Positions 1-5,670 of a stretch of 6,634 nt of DNA are shown piece by piece (the first letter of the stretch is position 1; every line of letters starts with the position of its first letter). This stretch comes from Actinomycetales bacterium Ga0077552. Lineage in GTDB: Bacteria; Actinomycetota; Actinomycetes; Actinomycetales; Microbacteriaceae. The notes below the pieces were generated by a model. That model ran no database searches, had not been told where the DNA came from, and saw only the letters and a list, made by a program, of their open reading frames with translations. The stretch is taken from assembly GCA_001464255.1 (NCBI GenBank), contig LNFD01000348.1, forward strand, positions 1-6,634, given 5' to 3'. The position numbers were made by a program, and so were the translations under genes.

Positions 1-877
1 CGAGCTCGTGCGCGGTGCGCGCCGCTACGACGTCGACGTCGCGACCTACTCGCAGGCCGGCGGCCGCCCGATTGTGACGATCATCTTCACGGATGTCACG
101 GCGCGCGATCGGCGTGAGCGACTGGCCCTCGAGACGGCCGACGAGCTGCGCGAGCTCAACCGGCAGAAAGACGACTTCATCGCCTCGGTGAGCCACGAGC
201 TGCGCACGCCCGTGACGAGCATCCTGGGCTTCGCCGAGCAGCTCACGGAGGACGAGCCGGATGGCGATACCCGTCTCGCGGGCCGCATCATCTACCGCAA
301 CGCGCGCCGCCTGGCCGACGTCATCGAGGACGTGCTGGAGCTCAGCAGCTTGACGGCGGCCGAGGCGGCGACCCGGCCCGCGATCGCGGTCGACGCGCGG
401 CGCCTCGTCGCGGAGTGCGTGGAGGACGCGACGGGGCTCGTGTCGCCCAACCGTGACGTGCGGGTCGATCTGCGCCTGCCCGATCACCCGGTCACGATCA
501 TCGGGGTCGAGCAGGATCTCGCCCGCGTCTGCGCCAACCTGCTCTCGAACGCGATCAAGTTCAGCCCCGCGGGCGGCACCGTGACGGTGACGCTCGTCGA
601 CGAGGGCGAGTCGATCGAGCTGCGCATCGTCGACGAGGGGCCGGGCATCCCGCTCGCTGACCAGGACGCCGTGTGGGATCGCTTCTACCGCGTGCAATCG
701 GCGCGGCACAGCGATGTGCCCGGCACGGGCCTCGGCCTGCCGATCGTGCGCGCGCTCGTGCAGCAGCGCATCGGCGGCGAGGTGTCGCTGCACTCCGACG
801 GCGAGCACGGCACGACGGCGGTCGTGCGCGTGCCGCGGCGGCCGGAGGCTCAGGCGGCCGAGGTCTCCGGCGCGTAG
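1..877 (+). CDS. Sensor histidine kinase, C-terminal part (5' end outside window)
   Basis: This is the catalytic part of a two-component sensor kinase, which autophosphorylates on histidine and passes the phosphate to a response regulator. The reading frame is open from base 2, so the true start lies upstream; a GTG at base 8 is only the first in-window candidate. Numbering from that GTG, residues 1-35 look like the end of a PAS-type sensory domain (ending TDVTARDRRE). A short helical linker follows. The HisKA H-box is SHELRTP with phospho-acceptor His63. The ATPase domain shows the N box (Asn177, Asn181), the G1 box DEGPGIP (209-215), an F-box-like DRFYR (224-228) and the G2 box GTGLG (239-243). 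All key catalytic residues are present, so the visible part looks functional. No response regulator gene is in view. The last 28 bases overlap the convergent idi gene. The signal it senses cannot be told from this fragment. Confidence 0.93.
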   Translation, partial: ELVRGARRYDVDVATYSQAGGRPIVTIIFTDVTARDRRERLALETADELRELNRQKDDFIASVSHELRTPVTSILGFAEQLTEDEPDGDTRLAGRIIYRNARRLADVIEDVLELSSLTAAEAATRPAIAVDARRLVAECVEDATGLVSPNRDVRVDLRLPDHPVTIIGVEQDLARVCANLLSNAIKFSPAGGTVTVTLVDEGESIELRIVDEGPGIPLADQDAVWDRFYRVQSARHSDVPGTGLGLPIVRALVQQRIGGEVSLHSDGEHGTTAVVRVPRRPEAQAAEVSGA

Positions 878-1398
878 TCGCCGGGCCAGGCGGCGAGCTG
901 CCACCCGATCCACGGGCTGAAGGCGAAGGGCGCGGCGGCGACGGCGGCCCGCAGCTCGGCGGGGTCGAGCCACGCCCACTCGGCGACCTCGTCGGCGGCG
1001 GGCGAGAGCTCGCCCGAGGCGCGCGCAGTGAACACGGGGCAGATCTCGTTCTCGACGATGCCCGAGGCGTCGACGGCGCGGTAGCGGAACTCGGGCAGGG
1101 CGACGCGCACGTCGACGAGCGTGAGGCCCAGCTCGCGCTCGGCGCGGCGCACGATCGCCTGCGCCATGTCCTCCCCCGGTGCGGGATGCCCGCAGAACGA
1201 GTTCGTCCACACCCCCGGCCACGTCTTCTTGCCGAGTGCGCGGCGGGTCACGAGCACGCGCCCGGCGTCGTCGAACACGTGGCACGAGAACGCCAGGTGC
1301 AGGGGCGTCTCGGTCGTGTGCACGGTCGCCTTCGGGGCGGTGCCGACGACGGAGCCGTCGTCGGCGAGGAGGACGACGGTTTCAGGGGATTCGCTCAT
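850..1398 (-). CDS. idi: Isopentenyl-diphosphate delta-isomerase, type I (Nudix fold)
   Basis: A cytoplasmic enzyme that interconverts IPP and DMAPP, the C5 units of isoprenoids. At 182 residues it has the same length as the E. coli type I enzyme. Visible hallmarks are the TNSFCGHP block with catalytic Cys69 and metal-ligand His71, upstream His27 and His34 as further metal ligands, the ENEICPVF block with Glu116 and Glu118, and the Trp-containing FSPWIGWQ near the C-terminus. The residues expected to be catalytic in this family are all present. The ATG at the window's 1398-1396 gives the family's normal N-terminus. No clear Shine-Dalgarno or promoter is seen upstream, where only 21 bases separate it from the crtE start. 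It is transcribed away from the carotenoid operon. The link is logical because the pathway uses DMAPP both to prime GGPP synthesis and, twice per molecule, in the lycopene elongase step. Confidence 0.96.
   Translation of the reverse strand: MSESPETVVLLADDGSVVGTAPKATVHTTETPLHLAFSCHVFDDAGRVLVTRRALGKKTWPGVWTNSFCGHPAPGEDMAQAIVRRAERELGLTLVDVRVALPEFRYRAVDASGIVENEICPVFTARASGELSPAADEVAEWAWLDPAELRAAVAAAPFAFSPWIGWQLAAWPGDYAPETSAA
1342..1365. repeat. Perfect 11+11 base inverted repeat at the 5' end of idi
   Basis: The left arm GCCGACGACGG (1342-1352) and right arm CCGTCGTCGGC (1355-1365) are exact reverse complements with a 2-base AG spacer. An extra direct copy of GACGACGG lies at 1372-1379. The repeat lies inside idi (about codons 12-19, encoding ADDGSVVG) and is centred about 66 bases upstream of the crtE start. 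It could be an operator for the divergent pair or a hairpin near the 5' end of idi mRNA. It could also be a chance product of GAC/GTC codons in GC-rich coding DNA. The repeat is certain; a function is not. Confidence 0.4.
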
Positions 1399-1407
1399 GG
1401 GCCGGGG

Positions 1408-1413
1408 TAGTCT
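1408..1413 (+). promoter_or_regulatory. Candidate -10 box (TAGTCT) for a leaderless crtE transcript
   Basis: TAGTCT matches the actinobacterial -10 consensus TANNNT and ends six bases before the crtE GTG. In this group that is the usual spacing from a -10 box to a transcription start, so transcription would begin at the start codon itself and give a leaderless mRNA. This would explain why no Shine-Dalgarno sequence is seen before crtE. No convincing -35 hexamer is present at 16-19 bases further upstream. The box lies in the 21-base gap between the divergent idi and crtE starts. The assignment rests on pattern only. Confidence 0.38.
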
Positions 1414-1419
1414 GCTCGG

Positions 1420-2490
1420 GTGAAGAGGAACGACCTGGAGGCAGTCGCAGAGTCGCGAGCGGCCATGGTCGACGCTGTGCTGGAGCGCTTCTTCAGCCTA
1501 TCCAAGAAGCGCGCGGCCCCCCTCGGCCAGCACTACGAGCACCTCTGGGGCCTGCTCGAGCGCAACACCCAGGGCGGCAAGCGCTTCCGGCCCCGCATGG
1601 TCATGGCCGCCTACGCCGGCCTGGGCGGTTCCGACATGGATGCCGCGGCCTACGTGGGAGCGAGCTTCGAGCTGCTGCACACCGCCCTCATCGTGCACGA
1701 CGACGTGATCGATCGCGATTTCGTGCGGCGGGGCATCCCGAACATCTCGGGCGCGTACCGCGACCACGCCGTCGACCGGGGCGTGAGCGTCGAGATCGCC
1801 GAGCACCGCGGGGTCTCGGCCGCCGTGATCGCGGGCGACCTCGCGCTCTTCAACGCCTACCGCCTCATCGACAAGAGCGGGGTCGGCTCGCCCCTGCGTG
1901 AGCGCCTGCTCGACGTGCTCGACGAGGCGATGTTCGCGAGCGCCGCGGGCGAGCTCATCGATGTCGACTTCTCGATCGACCCCGATATGCCGCTCGTCGA
2001 CGACATCCTCACGATGGAGCGCCTCAAGACCGCGGTGTACTCGTTCGAGACGCCGCTGCAGGCCGGGGCCATTCTCGCGGGAGCGAGCGAGCAGACCGTC
2101 GAGTCGCTCGGCGACTTCGGCCGCGACATCGGCATCGCCTACCAGATCGTCGACGACGTGCTCGGCGTCTTCGGCGAGGAGGAGGCGACGGGCAAGACCA
2201 CGATCGGCGACCTGCGCGAGGGCAAGCGCACGGTCATGATCGCCTTCGCGTGCTCGACGCCCGCGTGGGCGCGACTGTGCGACCTCATCGGCAAGGCCGA
2301 CCTGAGCGTCGACGAGGCCGACGAGGCCCGATCGCTGCTCATCGAGTGCGGCGCCCGCGCCTTCGCCGACGACCTCGCCCGCGGCTACGCCAACCGGGCG
2401 CTCGCGCGCCTGGCCGAGCCGCACATCCCCTCCTCCCTGCGCGACGAGCTGCACCCCGTCGCCGAGACCGTGCTGAAACGGGTGCGATGA
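1420..2490 (+). CDS. crtE: Geranylgeranyl diphosphate synthase (polyprenyl synthetase family)
   Basis: A trans-prenyltransferase that condenses DMAPP with IPP, most likely up to C20 GGPP, the feedstock for phytoene synthase. The 356-residue protein shows the substrate-binding GGKRFRP block (52-58) and the first aspartate-rich motif DDVID (94-98), which binds Mg-diphosphate. It also has the lysine region RLKTAVYSFE (201-210) and a second motif reading DDVLG (245-249), followed by TGKTTIGDLREGKRT. The second motif keeps its first two Asp but not the last, a form I recall as common in actinobacterial IdsA/CrtE proteins. The residue five places before the first motif is a small Ala (89), not the aromatic of short-chain synthases, which fits a C20 or longer product. 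The GTG at 1420 is the earliest possible start, because an in-frame TAG lies at 1408-1410. An in-frame ATG at 1465 is a weaker alternative. It is the first gene of the operon and overlaps crtB by four bases. The name idsA would also fit. Confidence 0.94.
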   Translation: MKRNDLEAVAESRAAMVDAVLERFFSLSKKRAAPLGQHYEHLWGLLERNTQGGKRFRPRMVMAAYAGLGGSDMDAAAYVGASFELLHTALIVHDDVIDRDFVRRGIPNISGAYRDHAVDRGVSVEIAEHRGVSAAVIAGDLALFNAYRLIDKSGVGSPLRERLLDVLDEAMFASAAGELIDVDFSIDPDMPLVDDILTMERLKTAVYSFETPLQAGAILAGASEQTVESLGDFGRDIGIAYQIVDDVLGVFGEEEATGKTTIGDLREGKRTVMIAFACSTPAWARLCDLIGKADLSVDEADEARSLLIECGARAFADDLARGYANRALARLAEPHIPSSLRDELHPVAETVLKRVR

Positions 2491-3392
2491 ACCGCCTGAG
2501 CCTGTACGACCGCGTCGCCGACGAGACGGCCGGGGTCGTCATCCGCCGCTACTCGACGTCGTTCGGCCTCGCCTCGCGCTTGCTCGACGCGAGCGTGCGC
2601 CAGCACGTCGAGAACATCTACGCGCTCGTGCGCGTGGCCGACGAGATCGTCGACGGGGGTGTCGCCGAGGCGGGCCTCGACGCCGTGCACGCCGCGCGGT
2701 ACCTCAACGAGTTCGAGGCCGAGACGAACGCCGCGATGCAGTCGGGCTACTCGACCAACCTCGTCGTGCACGCCTTCGCCCGCACGGCGCGCGAGGTCGG
2801 CTTCGGGGAGGAGCTCACCGAGCCCTTCTTCCACTCGATGCGCATGGATCTCACCGACACCGAGCACGATCAGGGGAGCTTCGAGCGCTACGTCTACGGC
2901 TCGGCCGAGGTCGTCGGCCTCATGTGCCTCCGGGCGTTCGTTCAGGGGATGGACATCGACGACGAGCAGAATGAGCGCCTGGTCGCCGGTGCGCGCGCCC
3001 TCGGAGCGGCCTTCCAGAAGGTCAACTTCCTGCGCGATCTCTCGGCCGACTTCGAGACGCTCGGCCGCAGCTACTTCCCCGGCGTGAGCGTGGATTCGTT
3101 CACGGAGGAGGACAAGGTGCGGTTGCTCGACGACATCGACGCCGACCTGCGCGTCTCGGCCGCCGTGATCCCCGAGCTGCCGAAGGGCAGCCGCCGCGCG
3201 GTCGCGCTCGCCCAGGGGCTCTTCGCCGAGCTCTCGGTGCGGCTGCGACGCACGCCGGCGAGCTCGCTCATCCGGGCCCGCGTGCGCGTGCCCGACCCCG
3301 TCAAGGCCCGCATCGCGCTCGGCGCGCTCGCCGGCCGCACGCCCCGCCCGCGCACGATCGCGGGCGCATCCTCGATCGGAGCCTCAGCATGA
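2487..3392 (+). CDS. crtB: 15-cis-phytoene synthase (squalene/phytoene synthase family)
   Basis: Joins two GGPP molecules head to head through prephytoene diphosphate to make phytoene, the first committed carotenoid step. It probably works at the membrane surface. The 301-residue protein has the first aspartate-rich motif within YALVRVADEIVD (Asp52 and Asp56) and the second family signature around QKVNFLRDLSADF (177-189), including Asn180, Arg183, Asp184 and Asp188, followed by LGRSYFP. RYSTSF (21-26) near the N-terminus is also typical. The frame is open further upstream, but the ATG at 2487 is preferred: it overlaps the crtE stop as ATGA, and the protein then starts just before the conserved region. 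A longer product would run on inside crtE. No strong Shine-Dalgarno is seen, so translation is probably coupled to crtE. The C-terminal 20 or so residues are Arg/Ala-rich and look unconserved. Confidence 0.95.
   Translation: MNRLSLYDRVADETAGVVIRRYSTSFGLASRLLDASVRQHVENIYALVRVADEIVDGGVAEAGLDAVHAARYLNEFEAETNAAMQSGYSTNLVVHAFARTAREVGFGEELTEPFFHSMRMDLTDTEHDQGSFERYVYGSAEVVGLMCLRAFVQGMDIDDEQNERLVAGARALGAAFQKVNFLRDLSADFETLGRSYFPGVSVDSFTEEDKVRLLDDIDADLRVSAAVIPELPKGSRRAVALAQGLFAELSVRLRRTPASSLIRARVRVPDPVKARIALGALAGRTPRPRTIAGASSIGASA
3378..3381 (+). promoter_or_regulatory. Ribosome binding site of crtI (GGAG)
   Basis: GGAG lies seven bases before the crtI ATG, inside the last codons of crtB. It supports the ATG at 3389 as the true start, even though the two genes overlap as ATGA. 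Confidence 0.6.
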
Positions 3393-4969
3393 GCCGCGTC
3401 CTCGTCATCGGTGGAGGGATCGCGGGCCTCGCGAGCGCGGCGCTGCTCGCGCGCGACGGCCATGAGGTGACCCTCGTCGAGAAGCAGCCCGAGGTCGGGG
3501 GCCGCGCCGGCTCGTGGGAGAAAGACGGCTTCCGCTTCGACATGGGCCCCTCGTGGTACCTCATGCCCGAGGTGTTCGACCACTTCTTCAAGCTGTGCGG
3601 CACGAGCGCGGCCGAGCAGCTGCAGCTCGTGCAGCTCGACCCCGGCTACCGCGTCATCACGCAGGGCTTCGACACCCCCACCGACATCGCCGCCTCGCGC
3701 GCTGAGAACGTCGCGCTCTTCGAGTCGATCGAGCCCGGCGCGGGCGCGAAGCTCGAGGCCTACCTCGACTCGGCTCTCGACACCTACGAGATGGCCAAGA
3801 AGCGCTTCCTCTACACGAGCTTCGCCTCGTTCGGCCCGCTGCTGCGCGGCGACGTGCTCGTGCGCACGGCCAAGCTCGTCAAGATGCTGCTGCAGAACCT
3901 CGACGACTACGTGGGCCGGCGATTCCGCGACCTGCGCCTGCGGCAGATCCTCGGGTACCCCGCGGTCTTCCTCGGCTCGTCGCCCTTCCTGACCCCGAGC
4001 ATGTACCACCTCATGTCGCACCTCGACCTGACCGACGGCGTGCTCTACCCGATGGGCGGCTTCACGCGCCTCATCGAGCGCATCGCCGCGGTGACCGAGG
4101 AGCAGGGCGTGAGCATCCGCACCTCGTCGCCCGTCGCGCGCATCATCGTGGACCCGGCCACCAAGAAGGCGACGGGAGTGGAGCTCGAGGGTGGCGACAT
4201 CATCGAGGCCGACATCGTCGTCTCGGCCGCCGACCTGCACCACACCGAGACGCAGCTGCTGCCTGCCGAGCTGCAGACCTACCCGCAGTCGTACTGGGAC
4301 AAGAAGACCGCGGGCCCGAGCGCTCTGCTGATGTACCTCGGCGTGAAGGGCGAGCTGCCGCAGCTCGAGCACCACACGCTGCTCTTCACGGCTAACTGGC
4401 GCGAGAACTTCGAGTCGATCTTCGGCCCGCGGCCGACCCTGCCCGACCCGGCGTCGCTCTACATCTGCAAGCCGAGCGGCATCGACCCCTCGGTCGCGCC
4501 CGAGGGCCACGAGAACGTCTTCGTGCTCGTTCCCGCACCCGCCGATCTCTCCTTTGGGCGCGGCGACGTCGACGGCGACGGCGACACCCCGCTCGAGGTC
4601 TACGGCGACCGCATCGTCGCGCAGATCGCCGAGTGGGCCACGATTCCTGACCTCGCCGAGCGCATCGTCGTGCGGCGCACTTACGGGCCCGGCAACTTCA
4701 ACGACGACCTCAACGCCTGGCGCGGCACCGCCCTCGGGCCGGCGCACATCCTGTCGCAGAGCGCGTTCTTCCGCGCGGGCAACGTATCGAAGAAGGTCAG
4801 GGGCCTCTACTACGCGGGCGGCTCGACCATCCCCGGCATCGGCCTGCCGATGTGCCTCATCAGCGCCGAGATCCTCGTCAAGCGCCTGCGCGGCGACACC
4901 TCGACGGGCCCGCTGCCCGAGCCGCTCGAGCGCACGGTGCACGCCGACCCCGCCGCGGCCGCTGCCTGA
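3389..4969 (+). CDS. crtI: Phytoene desaturase, CrtI type (lycopene-forming)
   Basis: An FAD-dependent, membrane-associated desaturase that introduces double bonds into phytoene. The usual outcome of this bacterial type is four desaturations to lycopene, the substrate needed by the elongase downstream. The 526-residue protein begins with the dinucleotide-binding motif VIGGGIAGL (Gly8, Gly10, Gly13). Acidic Glu31 sits at the end of the second strand, followed by VGGRAGSW and the DMGPSWYLMP segment. The C-terminus carries the bacterial-type signature GLYYAGGSTIPGIGLPMCL (472-490), which forms part of the FAD site. Length and layout are normal for the family. A small Asp/Gly-rich stretch (GDVDGDGDT, 392-400) stands out. 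The gene overlaps crtB by four bases and is followed by the only non-overlapping junction of the operon, 15 bases before crtYe. The number of desaturation steps is inferred from the pathway context, not read from the sequence. Confidence 0.96.
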   Translation: MSRVLVIGGGIAGLASAALLARDGHEVTLVEKQPEVGGRAGSWEKDGFRFDMGPSWYLMPEVFDHFFKLCGTSAAEQLQLVQLDPGYRVITQGFDTPTDIAASRAENVALFESIEPGAGAKLEAYLDSALDTYEMAKKRFLYTSFASFGPLLRGDVLVRTAKLVKMLLQNLDDYVGRRFRDLRLRQILGYPAVFLGSSPFLTPSMYHLMSHLDLTDGVLYPMGGFTRLIERIAAVTEEQGVSIRTSSPVARIIVDPATKKATGVELEGGDIIEADIVVSAADLHHTETQLLPAELQTYPQSYWDKKTAGPSALLMYLGVKGELPQLEHHTLLFTANWRENFESIFGPRPTLPDPASLYICKPSGIDPSVAPEGHENVFVLVPAPADLSFGRGDVDGDGDTPLEVYGDRIVAQIAEWATIPDLAERIVVRRTYGPGNFNDDLNAWRGTALGPAHILSQSAFFRAGNVSKKVRGLYYAGGSTIPGIGLPMCLISAEILVKRLRGDTSTGPLPEPLERTVHADPAAAAA

Positions 4970-4984
4970 CGGTCTGCCCGAGCG

Positions 4985-5356
4985 ATGTCCCTGGTGAACT
5001 TCGCCTACCTCGCGGCGCTCGCCGTGTCCCTCACGGGCATGGTGCTGCTCGACCGTCGCTTCGGGCTGTTCTTCTGGCGCGACGCACGCCGGGCGGCGAT
5101 CGTCCTGCCGCTGGGCGTCGTGTTCTTCCTCGTGTGGGACCTCGGCGGCATCCTGCTCGGCATCTTCTTCCGCGGGCAGACCGACTTCATGACGGGGCTG
5201 CTCATCGGCCCCGAGCTGCCGATCGAGGAGGTCTTCTTCCTCACCCTGCTCTGCTACAACACGATGAACGCCTACACGGCGGCGGGTGACTGGTTCGACG
5301 GCCGGTGGTCGCGCCGGGCATCCACCGCCTCGATCGACGAGGGGGCGGCGGGATGA
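4985..5356 (+). CDS. crtYe: C50 carotenoid cyclase subunit, CrtYe-like (lycopene cyclase domain)
   Basis: One half of a heterodimeric membrane cyclase that forms the end rings of the C50 carotenoid; in this family both small subunits are needed. The 123-residue protein has about three membrane segments (roughly 5-22, 37-62 and 83-99). The LDRRF motif (22-26) follows the first helix, and the acidic PIEEVFF motif (79-85) is typical of these cyclases. A charged tail follows. The ATG at 4985 is chosen because it gives the usual start just before the first helix. There is no good Shine-Dalgarno, and 15 bases separate it from the crtI stop. It ends in an ATGA overlap with its partner crtYf. The name follows the C. 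glutamicum order; crtYg (gamma) or lbt-type (beta) relatives cannot be excluded, so the ring type is open. Confidence 0.88.
   Translation: MSLVNFAYLAALAVSLTGMVLLDRRFGLFFWRDARRAAIVLPLGVVFFLVWDLGGILLGIFFRGQTDFMTGLLIGPELPIEEVFFLTLLCYNTMNAYTAAGDWFDGRWSRRASTASIDEGAAG
5339..5345 (+). promoter_or_regulatory. Ribosome binding site of crtYf (GAGGGGG)
   Basis: A purine-rich GAGGGGG lies seven bases before the ATG at 5353, within the end of crtYe. The reading frame of crtYf is open further upstream, so this site, together with the ATGA overlap, decides the start in favour of 5353. Confidence 0.55.
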
Positions 5357-5670
5357 CCTACACCCTCCTCAACGTCGTCTTCCTCGCCGTCGTCGCTCTC
5401 GTCGCCATCGCGGCCGTCGTCGTGCGCCGCGCCCCGCGCTGGCGCGCGGTGGGGCTCGCCGCCGTGCTGCTGCTCACCCTCACGGCGATCTTCGACAACG
5501 TCATCATCGGCACCGGACTCGTGGCCTACGACGACAGCCTCATCAGCGGGCTGCGCATCGGGCTGGCCCCGATCGAGGACTTCGCCTACACGGTCGCGGC
5601 CCTCGTGCTGCTGCCCGCGGTGTGGGAGCTGCTGCGCCGCTCGCCCAGCCGCCATGATGGGGAACCGTGA
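5353..5670 (+). CDS. crtYf: C50 carotenoid cyclase subunit, CrtYf-like (lycopene cyclase domain)
   Basis: The second half of the heterodimeric C50 cyclase. The 105-residue protein has three likely membrane helices (about 5-25, 32-55 and 74-93). It carries the conserved FDN (47-49) and the acidic PIEDFAY motif (73-79), the counterpart of PIEEVFF in CrtYe. The two subunits therefore look like diverged copies of one small-domain fold. The start at 5353 yields the usual MTYxLLN N-terminus. The gene overlaps crtYe by four bases (ATGA) and crtEb by four bases (GTGA), so translation of all three is probably coupled. The likely role is cyclising the elongated C50 ends (flavuxanthin to decaprenoxanthin if epsilon-type). 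Ring specificity cannot be told from motifs; the related Micrococcus (gamma) and Dietzia (beta) enzymes share them. Confidence 0.87.
   Translation: MTYTLLNVVFLAVVALVAIAAVVVRRAPRWRAVGLAAVLLLTLTAIFDNVIIGTGLVAYDDSLISGLRIGLAPIEDFAYTVAALVLLPAVWELLRRSPSRHDGEP

Noticed and set aside
673..1901. Plus-strand open frames running through the kinase end, idi and the start of crtE
   Set aside because: Their products are Arg/Ala/Gly-rich low-complexity strings with no domain, and they cut across three genes with clear family motifs.
1498..2454. A 318-codon open frame on the minus strand, opposite crtE
   Set aside because: Same shadow effect: the composition is biased and motif-free, and the plus strand clearly encodes a complete polyprenyl synthase.
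2250..2486. N-terminal extension of crtB by 79 codons
   Set aside because: The extra part is Arg/Pro-rich and lies wholly inside crtE. The ATG at 2487 gives an ATGA overlap and a normal family N-terminus.
3071..4942. A 623-codon open frame on the minus strand, opposite crtI
   Set aside because: It is an antisense shadow of crtI. In DNA this GC-rich, the opposite frame rarely meets a stop, and its translation is rich in Arg, Val, Glu, Ala and His with no recognisable motif.
5305..5352. GTG start giving crtYf 16 extra residues
   Set aside because: The extension is polar and Gly/Arg-rich and lies before the first membrane helix. The ATG at 5353 has a GAGGGGG site at good spacing and overlaps the crtYe stop.
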